64,000 nt of DNA from Agromyces marinus (GCF_021442325.1 NZ_CP087879.1:2480001-2544000); one strand, 5' to 3'. Counted from the first letter of the stretch, positions 18,885-29,210 are shown. Translations and numbers: made by a program. Notes: generated from the letters alone by a model not told the origin.

Positions 18885-19415
18885 TCAGGCGCTTCCGGGC
18901 CCGAGTCGCGCCTGGCTCGAGTATGCGGTGGCGGCCCACCGCGGCCCGTGTCCGACCAGCTCGACCGTCCGGGGCTCGTCGGCATCCAGTTCGTCGTCGT
19001 CGAGCGGCCCGCTCGCGGCATCCGCTTCGCCGCCCCGGCGCCTGGCGATCACGACCTCGAGCCAGGACTCCGCGGCGCCGTCGAGCAGCCCGGCGCCCCA
19101 CTCGACGACCACGACCGAGCCCGCGAGGTCGAGGTCGAGGTCCTCCAGTTCCGCCGCGCTCCCGAGCCGGTAGGCGTCGACGTGCACGAGCGGGGGGCCG
19201 CCGACGAGCGTCGGGTGGGTGCGGGCGAGCACGAAGGTCGGGCTCTGGACCGGGCCGCGGACGCCCAGCCCGTCGCCGATCCCGCGCGTGAGCGTCGTCT
19301 TGCCGGCGCCGAGCGGCCCGGTGAGCACGACGAGGTCGCCGGCACGCAGTTGCCGGCCGAGGTCGCGCCCGAGCGACTCCATCGCCTCGGCGTCGTCGAC
19401 GGTGCGGCGCATCAC
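18885..19415 (-). CDS. tsaE: t6A synthesis ATPase TsaE
   Basis: 176 residues. P-loop GPLGAGKTTLTRGIGDGL, then VQSPTFVLARTH and HVDAYRLGSAAELEDLDL, the TsaE pattern. The C-terminal about 45 residues are variable and acidic. GTG at 19415 overlaps the alr stop by 4 nt; an ATG follows at 19412. Confidence 0.94.
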   Translation of the reverse strand: MMRRTVDDAEAMESLGRDLGRQLRAGDLVVLTGPLGAGKTTLTRGIGDGLGVRGPVQSPTFVLARTHPTLVGGPPLVHVDAYRLGSAAELEDLDLDLAGSVVVVEWGAGLLDGAAESWLEVVIARRRGGEADAASGPLDDDELDADEPRTVELVGHGPRWAATAYSSQARLGPGSA

Positions 19416-20551
19416 GGGGCCTCCAGATGCGTCCGGGGCACGCGGGGGCCGATGCGCGTGACGATCTCGTAGCCGATCGTGCCCGCGGCATCCGCCCAGT
19501 CGTCGGCGCTCGGGACCCCGTCGGCCGGATCTCCGAAGAGCACGACCTCGTCGCCCACGGCGACGTCGGCATCGCCCACGTCGACCACGAACTGGTCCAT
19601 GGCGACCCGCCCGGCCACGCGGTGGCGCCGGCCGCCGATGACGACCTCACCGCGGCCCGAGGCATGCCGCGGGATCCCGTCGGCGTACCCGAGCGGGACC
19701 AGCGCGAGCGTCGTGGGGCGCGGTGCACGCCACGTGTACCCGTACGAGACGCCGGTGCCGGACTCGACGTGCCGCACCGCGGCCACCCGGCCGCGAAGGG
19801 TCATCGCAGGTCGCAGCCCGAGGTCGGCCGCGGTGGTGCCGTCGCCGAACGGCGGCAGCCCGTAGACGCCGATCCCGATCCGGACGAGGTCGAGCCGGGT
19901 CTCGGGCACGCGGAGCGCACCCGCGCTCGCGGCGAGGTGGCGCACGTCGGGGACCACGCCCGCCCGTTCCGCTGCGGCGACGCCGTCGAGGAACGCGGCG
20001 AGCTGGTCGCGGTCGTCGACGGGCGACGTGTTCGCGAGGTGGCTGAACAGTCCGCGGACCCGGATCCGGCCCTCGGCCTCGAGTGCTGCGGCTCGCGCGA
20101 CGGCGGCGTCCCACTCGGTTCGGAGGATGCCGTTGCGGCTCAGGCCGGTGTCGAGCTTGAGGTGCAGGTTCGCCGGACGTCCGGCGCGGGCCGCGGCATC
20201 CGCCATGGCCTCGAGCTGGGCGATCGACGAGACGCCGAGGTCGACGCGCTGCGCGATCGCACCGTCGTAGCGGGCGTCGGGATCGTGCAGCCACGCGAGG
20301 ACGGGCGCCTCGATGCCCGCATCGCGGAGCGCGAGGGCCTCGTCGATGTCGGCGACGCCGAGCCAATCCGCGCCGCCCTCGAGGGCCGCGCGTGCGACCG
20401 GTGCGGCGCCGTGCCCGTAGGCGTCGGCCTTGACGACGGCCATGACGCTCGCGGGAGCCACGGTCGCGGCGAGGTGCGCTACGTTCGCCCGGATCGCGTC
20501 GAGGTCGATCACCGCTTCGCGGAACGGCGAGCGGACGTGCCTGGGGTTCAC
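19412..20551 (-). CDS. alr: Alanine racemase
   Basis: 379 residues. PLP enzyme converting L- to D-alanine for peptidoglycan. PLP lysine Lys41 in AVVKADAYGHG; substrate/PLP region HLKLDTGLSRNG; catalytic tyrosine region GVSYGYTW; C-terminal beta domain with GRVAMDQFVVDVG. GTG start overlaps the acpS stop by 4 nt. Complete. Confidence 0.96.
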   Translation of the reverse strand: MNPRHVRSPFREAVIDLDAIRANVAHLAATVAPASVMAVVKADAYGHGAAPVARAALEGGADWLGVADIDEALALRDAGIEAPVLAWLHDPDARYDGAIAQRVDLGVSSIAQLEAMADAAARAGRPANLHLKLDTGLSRNGILRTEWDAAVARAAALEAEGRIRVRGLFSHLANTSPVDDRDQLAAFLDGVAAAERAGVVPDVRHLAASAGALRVPETRLDLVRIGIGVYGLPPFGDGTTAADLGLRPAMTLRGRVAAVRHVESGTGVSYGYTWRAPRPTTLALVPLGYADGIPRHASGRGEVVIGGRRHRVAGRVAMDQFVVDVGDADVAVGDEVVLFGDPADGVPSADDWADAAGTIGYEIVTRIGPRVPRTHLEAP

Positions 20552-20958
20552 CTGGCCTCCTCGTGAGGGCCGCCGAGCGCCTCGCGCGACGAGGCCGTGC
20601 GCGGGACGCCCCGCTCGAGCACCACGAACGCGCTCGCGATGCCCGCGTCGTGGCTCATCGAGAGGTGCACCCGGTCGATGCCGAGTCGCGCGACGTGCTC
20701 GGAGAGCTCACCCGACAGGGCGAAGTCCGGGTTGCCGTCGGCGTCCTGGACGACGCGCATGTCGTGCCAGCGGATGACGGCATCGCCGCCGAGCGCCTTG
20801 ATGAGCGCCTCCTTGGCGGCGAATCTCGCCGCGAGGGAGCGCACCGGCCGCTCGCGTTCGCTCTCGGCGAACAGCCGATCGCGGAGACCGGGCGTGCGCT
20901 CGAGCGATCGCCCGAAGCGCGCGATGTCGACCACGTCGATCCCGATGCCCGCGATCAC
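20548..20958 (-). CDS. acpS: Holo-[acyl-carrier-protein] synthase
   Basis: 136 residues. MIAGIGIDVVDIARFGR start with the metal Asp and the RFAAKEALIKALG motif with Glu and Lys; attaches phosphopantetheine from CoA to acyl carrier protein. GTG start at 20958 behind GGGAGG. First gene of acpS-alr-tsaE. Reactant CoA depends on CoaA, encoded 2 kb away. Confidence 0.95.
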   Translation of the reverse strand: MIAGIGIDVVDIARFGRSLERTPGLRDRLFAESERERPVRSLAARFAAKEALIKALGGDAVIRWHDMRVVQDADGNPDFALSGELSEHVARLGIDRVHLSMSHDAGIASAFVVLERGVPRTASSREALGGPHEEAR

Positions 20959-21049
20959 GCCCTGCCTCCCGTGCCCACGATTCGAGTCTGCACCACCGGC
21001 GCGCCGAGCGGGTGCCGGACCGTTCCGGTCGCCCGCTCGACGGCTCGGC

Positions 21050-22900
21050 CTACTCGACCGTGACCGACTTGGCCAGGTTCCGCGGCTGGTCCACGTCCAG
21101 GCCCTTCGCCTGCGAGAGCTCCATCGCGAAGATCTGCAGCGGCACGACCGCGAGCAGCGGCTCGAACAGCGGTGCCGCGAGCGGGATCCGGATCACCTCG
21201 TCGGCGAACGGCAGCACCGCGGCATCCCCCGCCTCGGCGATCGCGATCACGCGCGCACCGCGCGCGCGGATCTCCTGGATGTTCGAGACCACCTTCGGGT
21301 GCAGGCTCGCGGACCCGCGCGGGCTCGGCACCACCACGAACACCGGCTGCCCCGGCTCGATGAGCGCGATCGGGCCGTGCTTGAGCTCGCCGGCCGCGAA
21401 GCCCTCCGCGTGGATGTACGCGAGCTCCTTGAGCTTGAGCGCACCCTCCATCGCGATCGGGAACCCGACGTGGCGGCCGAGGAACAGCACCGAGCGCGTG
21501 TCGCTCATCCAGTGCGCGAGCTCGCCGACGCGGTCCGACTCCTCGAGCACCGTCGAGAGCTTGCCCGGGATCGCCAGCAGTTCGTCGACGTGCTCGGCGA
21601 GCTCGGCATCCGAGAGCGTGCCGCGCACCCGGGCGACATGCAACCCGAACAGGTACAGCGCCGTGATCTGCGCGACGAAGGCCTTCGTCGACGCGACGGC
21701 GACCTCCGGACCCGCGTGCGTGTACACGACCGCGTCCGACTCGCGGGGGATGGTCGCTCCCTGCGTGTTGCACACCGAGATCGTCCGGGCGCCCTGCTCC
21801 CGCGCGTACTTGACGGCCATGAGCGTGTCCATCGTCTCGCCCGACTGGCTGATCGACACCACGAGCGTGTGCTCGTCGATCACCGGGTCGCGGTAGCGGA
21901 ACTCGTGGCTGAGCTCGACCTCGACGGGGATCCGCGTCCACTGCTCGATGGCGTACTTCGCGACCATGCCCGCATAGGCGGCCGTCCCGCAGGCGACCAC
22001 CGTGATGCGGCGGACGTCCCGGAGCGACTCGTCGCCGAACGCCTCGAGCTCGGGGATCGCGACGACGCCGTCGACGACCCGGCCGCGGATCGTGTTCGCG
22101 ACGGCGTCGGGCTGCTCCGACACCTCCTTGCGCATGAACGAGGACCAGCCGCCCTTCTCCGCGGCCGACGCGTCCCACGCGACGTCGAACGGCTCGACCT
22201 CGACGGGAGCGCCCTCGAAGTCGGTGACGGTCACGCCCTCCGCGGTGATCGCGACGATCTGGTCCTGGCCGATCGCCACGGCGCGCTTGGTGTACTCCAC
22301 GAAGGCCGCGACATCCGACCCGAGGAAGTTCTCGCCGTCGCCGAGGCCGATCACCAGCGGCGAGTTGCGGCGGGCGCCGACGACGACGCCCGGTTCGTCA
22401 CGGTGCACCGCGAGGAGCGTGAACGCGCCGTCCAGGCGCGAGACCGTGCGGCGGAACGCCTCCCGGAGGTCGCCCGTCTCGCGGCGCAGCCTGCCGAGGA
22501 GCACCGCCGCGACCTCGGTGTCGGTCTCGGACTCGAACGCGTGACCCTCGGCCTCGAGCTCGGCCTTGAGGTCGGCGAAGTTCTCGATGATGCCGTTGTG
22601 GATGAGGGCCAGTCGCCCGTCGTCGCCGAGGTGCGGGTGCGCGTTCCGGTCCGTCGGGCCGCCGTGCGTCGCCCACCGGGTGTGCCCGATCCCGGTGCCG
22701 CCCGGACGGATCGGGTGTCGGTCCAGCTCATCCGCGAGCACCTGCAGCTTGCCCGCGCGCTTGGCCGTCTCGAGGTCGCCCTCGGCATCCACGACGGCGA
22801 CGCCCGCCGAGTCGTAGCCACGGTATTCGAGGCGGCGAAGGCCGCCCATGAGGACGTCGAGGCTGTTGCGCTCTCCGACGTATCCGACGATTCCACACAT
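21050..22900 (-). CDS. glmS: Glutamine-fructose-6-phosphate aminotransferase (isomerizing)
   Basis: 616 residues. Makes glucosamine-6-phosphate, first step to UDP-GlcNAc. N-terminal class II glutaminase with nucleophile Cys2 (MCGIVGYVGERNSLDVL), HTRWATHGGPTDRNAHPH; two SIS domains (ISQSGETMDTL; SPRGS) and the C-terminal DQPRNLAKSVTVE. ATG at 22900 is seven bases after TACAAT (22908-22913); no ribosome site, so leaderless mRNA is likely. The frame stays open upstream to 23083 without similarity. No glmS ribozyme sequence is evident upstream. Confidence 0.97.
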   Translation of the reverse strand: MCGIVGYVGERNSLDVLMGGLRRLEYRGYDSAGVAVVDAEGDLETAKRAGKLQVLADELDRHPIRPGGTGIGHTRWATHGGPTDRNAHPHLGDDGRLALIHNGIIENFADLKAELEAEGHAFESETDTEVAAVLLGRLRRETGDLREAFRRTVSRLDGAFTLLAVHRDEPGVVVGARRNSPLVIGLGDGENFLGSDVAAFVEYTKRAVAIGQDQIVAITAEGVTVTDFEGAPVEVEPFDVAWDASAAEKGGWSSFMRKEVSEQPDAVANTIRGRVVDGVVAIPELEAFGDESLRDVRRITVVACGTAAYAGMVAKYAIEQWTRIPVEVELSHEFRYRDPVIDEHTLVVSISQSGETMDTLMAVKYAREQGARTISVCNTQGATIPRESDAVVYTHAGPEVAVASTKAFVAQITALYLFGLHVARVRGTLSDAELAEHVDELLAIPGKLSTVLEESDRVGELAHWMSDTRSVLFLGRHVGFPIAMEGALKLKELAYIHAEGFAAGELKHGPIALIEPGQPVFVVVPSPRGSASLHPKVVSNIQEIRARGARVIAIAEAGDAAVLPFADEVIRIPLAAPLFEPLLAVVPLQIFAMELSQAKGLDVDQPRNLAKSVTVE

Positions 22901-22907
22901 GGGCTCG

Positions 22908-22913
22908 ATTGTA
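22908..22913 (-). promoter_or_regulatory. -10 box of leaderless glmS transcript
   Basis: TACAAT, seven bases before the ATG on the minus strand. Confidence 0.65.
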
Positions 22914-22980
22914 TGCGTGCGAGGCTGAGCGGATGCCGCCCCCGGGCGGACCGCGGAACGGGCCCGCCGCGACGCGCGAC

Positions 22981-22986
22981 TAGACT
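22981..22986 (+). promoter_or_regulatory. -10 box of leaderless coaA transcript
   Basis: TAGACT, then six bases, then GTG at 22993. This spacing favours 22993 over the GTG at 22987 as the start codon. Confidence 0.55.
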
Positions 22987-22992
22987 GTGCCG

Positions 22993-23949
22993 GTGCCGGA
23001 ACCGCAGAGCCCGTCGACGCACACGCCGCAGTTCTCCCCGTTCGTCGAACTCGAGCGTGCGGCGTGGTCGGCCCTCGCCCCATCCATGCCGGCGCCGCTG
23101 CGGGAGACCGAGATCGTCCAGCTCCGCGGTCTCGGCGAGCCCCTCGACCTGCAGGAGGTCGCCGAGGTCTACCTCCCGCTCAGCCGCCTGCTGAACCTCT
23201 ACGTCGGCGGCACCAAGTCCCTGCACGAGGTCACGAGCACCTTCCTCCGCGAACGCTTCGAGTCGACGCCGTTCGTGATCGGCGTCGCGGGGTCGGTCGC
23301 GGTCGGCAAGTCGACGATCGCGCGCCTGCTCCGGGAGCTGCTGGCGCGCTGGGAGCACACGCCCCGCGTCGAGCTCGTCACGACCGACGGGTTCCTCTTC
23401 CCGAACGCCGAGCTCGAACGACGCGGCCTCATGGCGCGCAAGGGGTTTCCCGAGTCGTACGACCGTCGCGCCCTCCTGCGCTTCGTCAGCGACGTGAAGT
23501 CCGGCGCACCCGAGGTCCGCTCGCCGTTCTATTCCCACCTCGCCTACGACATCGTCCCCGACGCGCAGATCACGGTCCGGCGACCGGACGTGCTCATCGT
23601 CGAGGGCCTGAACGTGCTCCAGCCGCCGAGCCCGGGCCACCGTCTCGCCGTCAGCGACCTGTTCGACTTCACGATCTACGTCGACGCGCGCACGCGCGAC
23701 ATCGCACGGTGGTACGAGGAGCGCTTCCTGAAGCTGCAGCGCGGCGCGTTCGCCAACCCGCGCTCGTACTTCCACCGGTTCGCGAGCCTCACCGAAGACG
23801 AGGCCCGCGCGCGGGCCCGCTCGATCTGGCAGTCGATCAACGAGCCGAACCTGCTGCAGAACATCCGGCCGACCCGGTCGCGCGCATCGCTGGTGCTGCG
23901 CAAGGGCGCCGATCACACCGTCTCGAGCGTCCTGCTCCGCAAGCTCTGA
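22993..23949 (+). CDS. coaA: Pantothenate kinase, type I
   Basis: 318 residues from the GTG at 22993 (a GTG at 22987 would add two). Phosphorylates pantothenate, first step of CoA synthesis. P-loop [45 protein letters not shown] and [17 protein letters not shown], all typical of prokaryotic CoaA. Transcribed opposite to glmS and glmM, between them. Confidence 0.95.
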   Translation: MPEPQSPSTHTPQFSPFVELERAAWSALAPSMPAPLRETEIVQLRGLGEPLDLQEVAEVYLPLSRLLNLYVGGTKSLHEVTSTFLRERFESTPFVIGVAGSVAVGKSTIARLLRELLARWEHTPRVELVTTDGFLFPNAELERRGLMARKGFPESYDRRALLRFVSDVKSGAPEVRSPFYSHLAYDIVPDAQITVRRPDVLIVEGLNVLQPPSPGHRLAVSDLFDFTIYVDARTRDIARWYEERFLKLQRGAFANPRSYFHRFASLTEDEARARARSIWQSINEPNLLQNIRPTRSRASLVLRKGADHTVSSVLLRKL

Positions 23950-23964
23950 GGCCGCGACTCGGCC

Positions 23965-25326
23965 TCAGCGAGCCAGACGCTCCCGCACGACCTCGGCCAA
24001 CCGGCTCGCGTGGGCGTCGGCTGCCGCCTGATCGGCGGCCTCGACCATGACGCGGACCATCGGCTCGGTGCCGGACGGGCGCAGGAGCACCCGACCCGTG
24101 TCGCCGAGCTCGGCCTCGACCTCGCGCACGGCGCCCGCGACGCCGTCGTCGTCGTGCAGCGCGTGATGGTCGACGTCCCGGACGTTCACGAGCACCTGCG
24201 GGTACACGGTCATGACCGACGCGAGCTCGGCCAAGGACTTGCCGGTGCGCGCCATCTCGGCGACCAGGTGCAGGCCCGTCAGCACGCCGTCGCCCGTCGT
24301 CGCGAACTCGGTCATGATGACGTGCCCGGACTGCTCGCCGCCCAGTGCGTACCCTCCGGCGGTCAGCGCCTCGAGGACGTACCGGTCGCCGACCTTGGTC
24401 TCGACCACGCGGATGCCGCGCTCGGCCATCGCGCGCTTGAGCCCGAGGTTCGACATGACGGTGACCACGAGGGTGTCGTCGGTGAGCAGCCCGCGTTCGT
24501 GCATCGACACCGCGAGGATCGCCATGATGCGGTCGCCGTCGATGACCCGGCCGTCCGCGTCGACCGCGAGGCAGCGGTCCGCGTCGCCGTCGTGGGCGAT
24601 GCCGATGTCGGCTCCGTGCTCGACGACGGCGCGCTGGAGCTGCTCGAGGTGGGTCGAGCCGACGCCGTCGTTGATGTTCATGCCGTCGGGGTCGGCGCCG
24701 ATGACGATGACCTCGGCACCGGCGTCGCGGAAGGTCTCGGGCGAGACGCCCGCGGCGGCGCCGTGCGCGCAGTCGAGCACGACCGTGAGCCCCTCGAGGC
24801 GCGCGGGGAGGGTGCCGAGCAGGTGGACGACGTAGCGGTCCTCGGCATCGGCGAAGCGGCGGATGCGGCCGACGCCGTCGCCGGTCGGGGCGAGCTTCTG
24901 CCTGCCGAGGTAGGACTCGATCCGGTCCTCGACCTCGTCGGGCAGCTTGGTGCCGCCGAACGAGAAGAACTTGATCCCGTTGTCGGGAGCGGGGTTGTGC
25001 GACGCCGAGATCATCACGCCGAAGTCGGCGGCGATGCTGTCGATGAGGAACGCCGTCGCCGGAGTGGGGATGACGCCGGCGTCGAGGACGTCCACGCCCG
25101 AACTCGCGAGTCCCGCGGAGACCGCTGCGGTGAGGAACTCACCCGAGACGCGGGGGTCGCGTGCGACGATCGCGACGGGCCGGCGACCGGCGGCGCGATT
25201 CTCGTCGGCGTGCCGGCCCTGGGTGAGGACCGCGGCAGCAGCCTGGGCGAGGCCCAGGGCCAGGTCAGCCGTGAGTTCACGGTTGGCCAGGCCCCGGACC
25301 CCGTCGGTTCCGAAGAGCCGAGGCAT
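23965..25326 (-). CDS. glmM: Phosphoglucosamine mutase
   Basis: 453 residues. Converts glucosamine-6-P to glucosamine-1-P for UDP-GlcNAc. Start [15 protein letters not shown]; active phosphoserine Ser109 in MISASHNP; metal loop [12 protein letters not shown]; sugar loop GGEQSGHV; phosphate loop [14 protein letters not shown]. Follows rpsI after 21 nt in the same direction, so it is probably co-transcribed with rplM-rpsI. Confidence 0.96.
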   Translation of the reverse strand: MPRLFGTDGVRGLANRELTADLALGLAQAAAAVLTQGRHADENRAAGRRPVAIVARDPRVSGEFLTAAVSAGLASSGVDVLDAGVIPTPATAFLIDSIAADFGVMISASHNPAPDNGIKFFSFGGTKLPDEVEDRIESYLGRQKLAPTGDGVGRIRRFADAEDRYVVHLLGTLPARLEGLTVVLDCAHGAAAGVSPETFRDAGAEVIVIGADPDGMNINDGVGSTHLEQLQRAVVEHGADIGIAHDGDADRCLAVDADGRVIDGDRIMAILAVSMHERGLLTDDTLVVTVMSNLGLKRAMAERGIRVVETKVGDRYVLEALTAGGYALGGEQSGHVIMTEFATTGDGVLTGLHLVAEMARTGKSLAELASVMTVYPQVLVNVRDVDHHALHDDDGVAGAVREVEAELGDTGRVLLRPSGTEPMVRVMVEAADQAAADAHASRLAEVVRERLAR

Positions 25327-25347
25327 CTGGAGTGCCGGTTCTCGCGC

Positions 25348-25830
25348 TTAGCGCTTCGAGAACTGGGGCGCCTTGCGGGCCTTCTTGAGCCCGGCCTTCT
25401 TGCGCTCGATGACGCGGGCGTCGCGCGTGAGGAAGCCGGCCTTCTTCAGGGTCGGACGGTTGTTCTCGCGGTCGATCTCGTTCAGCGCACGGGCGATCGC
25501 GAGGCGCAGCGCGCCGGCCTGGCCCGAGGGGCCGCCGCCGGTGATGCGCGCCACGACGTCGTACGAGCCGCTGAGCTCGAGGACCGTGAACGGGTCGGTG
25601 ATCAGCTGCTGGTGGAGCTTGTTCGGGAAGTAGTCCGCGAACGCACGGCCGTTGACCGTGATGGTGCCCGCGCCCGGCACGACGCGCACGCGCGCGATGG
25701 CCTGCTTGCGGCGGCCGACGGCCGCGCCCGAGACGTTCAGCACGGGACGCGCCGCGGGGGCGGCGGCCGGAGCCGACTCGGTGGTGTAGCTCTCAGGAGC
25801 CTGGTCGATCTGGTCTGCGATCTTCGCCAT
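25348..25830 (-). CDS. rpsI: 30S ribosomal protein S9
   Basis: 160 residues. Core from about residue 35 ([26 protein letters not shown]) to the conserved end [14 protein letters not shown] that reaches the P site tRNA. The first about 30 residues (ending [14 protein letters not shown]) are an Ala/Pro-rich extension. Lies 36 nt downstream of rplM. Confidence 0.96.
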   Translation of the reverse strand: MAKIADQIDQAPESYTTESAPAAAPAARPVLNVSGAAVGRRKQAIARVRVVPGAGTITVNGRAFADYFPNKLHQQLITDPFTVLELSGSYDVVARITGGGPSGQAGALRLAIARALNEIDRENNRPTLKKAGFLTRDARVIERKKAGLKKARKAPQFSKR

Positions 25831-25866
25831 GGTGGTGTCTGAGTCCTTTTTCGCTCTGCGCCGGGC

Positions 25867-26313
25867 TTACTGGGCGACCTGGGTGAGGGTGTACGGCTTC
25901 GGCTGCTGGGCCGAGTGCGGGTGCTCCGGGCCGGCGTAGACCTTCAGCTTCTTGATCTGGGCGCGGCCGAGCGAGTTCTTCGGCAGCATGCCGCGGATCG
26001 CCTTCTCGACGGCGCGGACGGGGTTCTTCTCGAGGAGCTCGGCGTAGCCGACGGCCTTGAGGCCGCCCGGGTAGCCGGAGTGGCGGTAGGCCTTCTTCTG
26101 CTCGAGCTTCTGGCCGGTGAGGGCCACCTTGCCCGCGTTGACGATGATGACGAAGTCACCGGTGTCGACGTGGTTGGCGAAGATCGCCTTGTGCTTGCCG
26201 CGGAGGATCGAGGCGGCGTGGCTCGCGAGGCGGCCGAGCACGATGTCGGTGGCGTCGATGACGACCCAGTCGCGCTGGATCTCGTTCGCCTTCGGAGTGT
26301 AGGTGCGCGTCAC
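25867..26313 (-). CDS. rplM: 50S ribosomal protein L13
   Basis: 148 residues from the GTG at 26313 ([21 protein letters not shown]). Core motifs [51 protein letters not shown]. The frame is open 32 codons further but that part has no similarity. L13 nucleates 50S assembly; rplM-rpsI is the standard pair. Confidence 0.96.
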   Translation of the reverse strand: MTRTYTPKANEIQRDWVVIDATDIVLGRLASHAASILRGKHKAIFANHVDTGDFVIIVNAGKVALTGQKLEQKKAYRHSGYPGGLKAVGYAELLEKNPVRAVEKAIRGMLPKNSLGRAQIKKLKVYAGPEHPHSAQQPKPYTLTQVAQ

Positions 26314-26354
26314 AGTAGTGCTGCTTTCTGATCGAGTGAGGGGTTCGTGAATCC

Positions 26355-26400
26355 CGCTCCGGTGGGGGTTCTCCCGCGATGCGGGGGAACGCTCCGGTGG
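26355..26400 (-). promoter_or_regulatory. Hairpin flanked by direct repeats in rplM leader
   Basis: A 10-bp stem GTTCTCCCGC-GAT-GCGGGGGAAC (one wobble; 26368-26390) is bracketed by two copies of CGCTCCGGTGG (26355-26365 and 26390-26400). It lies 42-87 nt before rplM and after truA, so it is either the truA terminator or an rplM leader element. Confidence 0.45.
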
Positions 26401-26449
26401 AGGGCTCAACTTCGGATGCCGGCGCAGATGGCGGCACCAAAGCGATAGC

Positions 26450-27343
26450 TTACCCGACGACGCCGTCGACGTGCAATTCGCGCCTCGCGCGGGTCTGCTC
26501 GGAGCGGACCGCGAGCTCCGCGTCCGGCGGGTACCCGACCTCGATGAGCGTGAGCCCCTTGGCCGGAAGCACCTTGAACGCGCTCGTGCGCTCGCCCGCC
26601 CGCATCAGCTCGGCGGGGCCCTCGGTCGCGAGCCGTCCCTCCCCGACCGCGACGCACGCCCCCACGAGCGCACGCACCATCGAATGGCAGAACGCGTCCG
26701 CCTGCAGCGATGCGACGAGCACCCCGTCGGCGCCGCGGCGCCACCGGTAGGACTGCAGCGTCCGGATGGTCGTCGCCCCGTCGCGCGGCTTGCAGAATGC
26801 CGCGAAGTCGCCGAGTCCGAGCAGCCGCTGCGCCGCGGCATCCATCGCCTCGACGTCGAGGCCGCGCGGCATCCAGACCGTGCGATGCCGCTGCAGCGGG
26901 TCCCGCACGCCGGCCGCATCCGCGATGCGGTACTCGTATCGCCGCCAGACCGCCGAGAACCGGGCGTCGAACCCGTCGGGCGAACGCAGCACGGAACGGA
27001 TCGCCACGTCGTCGTCGCGCGCGCCCAGGATTCCCGTGATCCGGCGTTCGAGGACCGCGAACGGGTCGGCGGCGGATGCGCCGTCGTGCTCGCCGCGCCG
27101 AGGGCGGGTGACCGCAGCGAACGACGCTTCGTCGACGTCGAAGTGCACGACCTGCCCGGTCGCGTGCACCCCCGCATCGGTGCGGCCGGCGACGACCAGC
27201 CGCGGCGCGACCTCCGCCCGACGGAACAGCGTCGCCAGTGCCGACTCGAGGACCCCCTGGACGGTGCGCAGACCCGGCTGGCGACTCCACCCCGAGAACC
27301 CCGTGCCGTCGTAGGCGACGTCGGCGCGCACCCGAATCGTCAT
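26450..27343 (-). CDS. truA: tRNA pseudouridine(38-40) synthase
   Basis: 297 residues. Catalytic Asp56 in [32 protein letters not shown] start; [31 protein letters not shown]. About 25-30 residues longer than the E. coli enzyme because of an inserted Ala/Arg-rich segment near residues 78-92. A TAGGCT -10 box stands about 20 nt upstream with GGGAGAG before the ATG, so it has its own short leader. Confidence 0.95.
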   Translation of the reverse strand: MTIRVRADVAYDGTGFSGWSRQPGLRTVQGVLESALATLFRRAEVAPRLVVAGRTDAGVHATGQVVHFDVDEASFAAVTRPRRGEHDGASAADPFAVLERRITGILGARDDDVAIRSVLRSPDGFDARFSAVWRRYEYRIADAAGVRDPLQRHRTVWMPRGLDVEAMDAAAQRLLGLGDFAAFCKPRDGATTIRTLQSYRWRRGADGVLVASLQADAFCHSMVRALVGACVAVGEGRLATEGPAELMRAGERTSAFKVLPAKGLTLIEVGYPPDAELAVRSEQTRARRELHVDGVVG

Positions 27344-27397
27344 CCGCGCTCTCCCATTCCCCCAGCCTACGGCGGCCCCCAGAGGACGCAGACGCGC

Positions 27398-27429
27398 GGA
27401 GCCCCTGCAGCGCGTGCTGCAGGGGCTCC
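27398..27429 (-). terminator. Terminator of rpoA-rplQ
   Basis: Perfect 14-bp stem GGAGCCCCTGCAGC - GCGT - GCTGCAGGGGCTCC, 20 nt after the rplQ stop. Confidence 0.85.
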
Positions 27430-27448
27430 GGGTGCGTGGTGCGCGGGG

Positions 27449-27997
27449 CTACTTCGCCTCGGCCGCCTCGGCCTCCTCGGCGGGGGCCTCGGCCGACTCC
27501 TCCGACGCCTCGGCGCCGGCGGCCTCGTCGACCGCGGCCTCGGCCTCGGTCACCTCGGCCTCGGGGGTCTCGGCGGGGGCGTCCTCGACGGGAGCCTCGT
27601 CGGCAGCGGCGGGCTTGGCGGCGCGCTGCTTCGGCTGGACCGGCTCGAGCACGAGCTCGATCACGGCCATGGGGGCGTTGTCGCCCTTGCGGTTCCCGAT
27701 CTTCGTGATGCGGGTGTACCCGCCCTCACGATCGGCGACCTGCGGCGCGATGACCGCGAACAGCTCGTGGACGACCGACTTGTCGCCGATCACCCCGAGC
27801 ACGCGACGACGCGCGTGCAGGTCGCCGCGCTTGGCGAAGGTCACCAGGCGCTCGGCGAACGGACGCAGGCGCTTGGCCTTGGTCTCGGTCGTGGTGATCC
27901 GCTTGTGCGTGAACAGCGCAGCGGCGAGGTTCGCGAGCAGCAGGCGCTCGTGCGCGGGTCCGCCTCCGAGGCGGGGGCCCTTCGTGGGCTTCGGCAT
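27449..27997 (-). CDS. rplQ: 50S ribosomal protein L17 with acidic tail
   Basis: 182 residues. L17 core in the first about 120 residues ([60 protein letters not shown]). The remaining about 60 residues are almost only Ala, Glu, Pro and Val, strongly acidic and probably disordered. Last gene of the alpha operon, 46 nt after rpoA. Confidence 0.96.
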   Translation of the reverse strand: MPKPTKGPRLGGGPAHERLLLANLAAALFTHKRITTTETKAKRLRPFAERLVTFAKRGDLHARRRVLGVIGDKSVVHELFAVIAPQVADREGGYTRITKIGNRKGDNAPMAVIELVLEPVQPKQRAAKPAAADEAPVEDAPAETPEAEVTEAEAAVDEAAGAEASEESAEAPAEEAEAAEAK

Positions 27998-28043
27998 GGT
28001 TCGTTATCTCCAGTGGTGAGGGGTGGGTGCGGCCCGTGGCCTG

Positions 28044-29030
28044 CTAGTTCTCGTCGTCGAAGCCCGTGTAGAAGTGGGCGCCGTCGAAGCCGGGGACCGA
28101 GTCCTTCAGCGCGAGGCCCATCTCGGTGAGCTTGTCCTTGACCTCGTCGACCGACTTCTGACCGAAGTTGCGGATGTTCATCAGCTGCGACTCGGACAGC
28201 GCCACGAGCTCGGACACCGTGTTGATGCCCTCGCGCTTGAGGCAGTTGTACGAGCGGACCGACAGGTCGAGGTCCTCGATCGGGATCGACAGCTCGCTCG
28301 AGAGCACCGCGTCGACCGGCGCGGGGCCGATCTCGATGCCCTCGGCCGCGCTGTTGAGCTCGCGCGCCAGGCCGAACAGCTCGACGAGCGTGCGGCCGGC
28401 CGACGCGATCGCGTCGCGCGGCGAGATCGCGGGCTTGGTCTCGACGTCGACCACGAGGCGGTCGAAGTCGGTGCGCTCGCCGGCACGCGTGGCCTCGACG
28501 CGGTAGGTGACCTTCAGGACCGGCGAGTAGATCGAGTCGACCGGGATCTGGCCGGCCTCGGCGTACTCGGCCCGGTTCTGGCTCGCCGAGACGTAGCCGC
28601 GGCCTCGCTCGATGGTGAGCTCGAGCTCGAACTTGGCGGCGTCGTTGAGCGTCGCGATGACCAGCTCGGGGTTGTGCACCTCGACGCCCGCCGGAGCGGA
28701 GATGTCGGCTGCGGTGACCTCACCGGCGCCCTGCTTGCGCAGGTAGGCGGTGATGGGCTCGTCGTGCTCGCTGGAGACGACCAGGTTCTTGATGTTGAGG
28801 ATGATCTCGGTGACATCCTCCTTCACGCCGGGCACGGTCGAGAACTCGTGGAGCACGCCGTCGATGCGGATGCTCGTCACGGCTGCGCCGGGGATCGAGG
28901 AGAGGAGGGTGCGACGGAGCGAGTTCCCCAGGGTGTAACCGAAGCCCGGCTCGAGGGGCTCGATCACGAAACGCGAACGGAACTCCGAGATGTTCTCTTC
29001 GGTGAGCGTCGGACGCTGTGCGATCAGCAC
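28044..29030 (-). CDS. rpoA: RNA polymerase alpha subunit
   Basis: 328 residues. N-terminal dimerisation domain ([25 protein letters not shown]), C-terminal domain (about 250-310, [38 protein letters not shown]). GTG start at 29030 behind AAAGGA; 13 further open codons upstream are not conserved. It is preceded by a 180-nt gap where rpsD is found in most actinobacteria. Confidence 0.98.
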   Translation of the reverse strand: MLIAQRPTLTEENISEFRSRFVIEPLEPGFGYTLGNSLRRTLLSSIPGAAVTSIRIDGVLHEFSTVPGVKEDVTEIILNIKNLVVSSEHDEPITAYLRKQGAGEVTAADISAPAGVEVHNPELVIATLNDAAKFELELTIERGRGYVSASQNRAEYAEAGQIPVDSIYSPVLKVTYRVEATRAGERTDFDRLVVDVETKPAISPRDAIASAGRTLVELFGLARELNSAAEGIEIGPAPVDAVLSSELSIPIEDLDLSVRSYNCLKREGINTVSELVALSESQLMNIRNFGQKSVDEVKDKLTEMGLALKDSVPGFDGAHFYTGFDDEN

Positions 29031-29107
29031 GGTGTGATTCCTTTCGGCAGGGTGTCCGCTATATGACACCTGCGAGTTCGAGGATCTTGAGTTGTTGAGA
29101 GAACGTG

Positions 29108-29202
29108 TCGTCGGTCGAGCAGGCCCGTCAGGGCCGCATCGAGGCCGGGCGGATGCCGCGTGGCGTCCCGCTGCGGGCGAAGGCGCCCTGCTCGACCGAC
29201 GG
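29108..29202 (-). promoter_or_regulatory. Long-range stem with inner hairpins between rpsK and rpoA
   Basis: GTCGGTCGAGCAGG (29110-29123) is perfectly complementary to CCTGCTCGACCGAC (29187-29200), extended by C-G and a wobble pair. It encloses CCC-GTCA-GGG (29124-29133) and GCATC...GATGC (29136-29156). The structure begins 8 nt after the rpsK stop and fills the slot usually held by rpsD. It could be an attenuator, processing site or rpoA leader. Confidence 0.5.
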
Positions 29203-29210
29203 TGACCGTG

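Noticed and set aside
22901..22986. glmS ribozyme or other riboswitch between glmS and coaA
   Set aside because: The spacer is only 86 nt, divergent, and both genes appear leaderless.
22901..23083. Upstream start for glmS
   Set aside because: The mature enzyme must begin with Cys2 after Met, which fixes the start at 22900.
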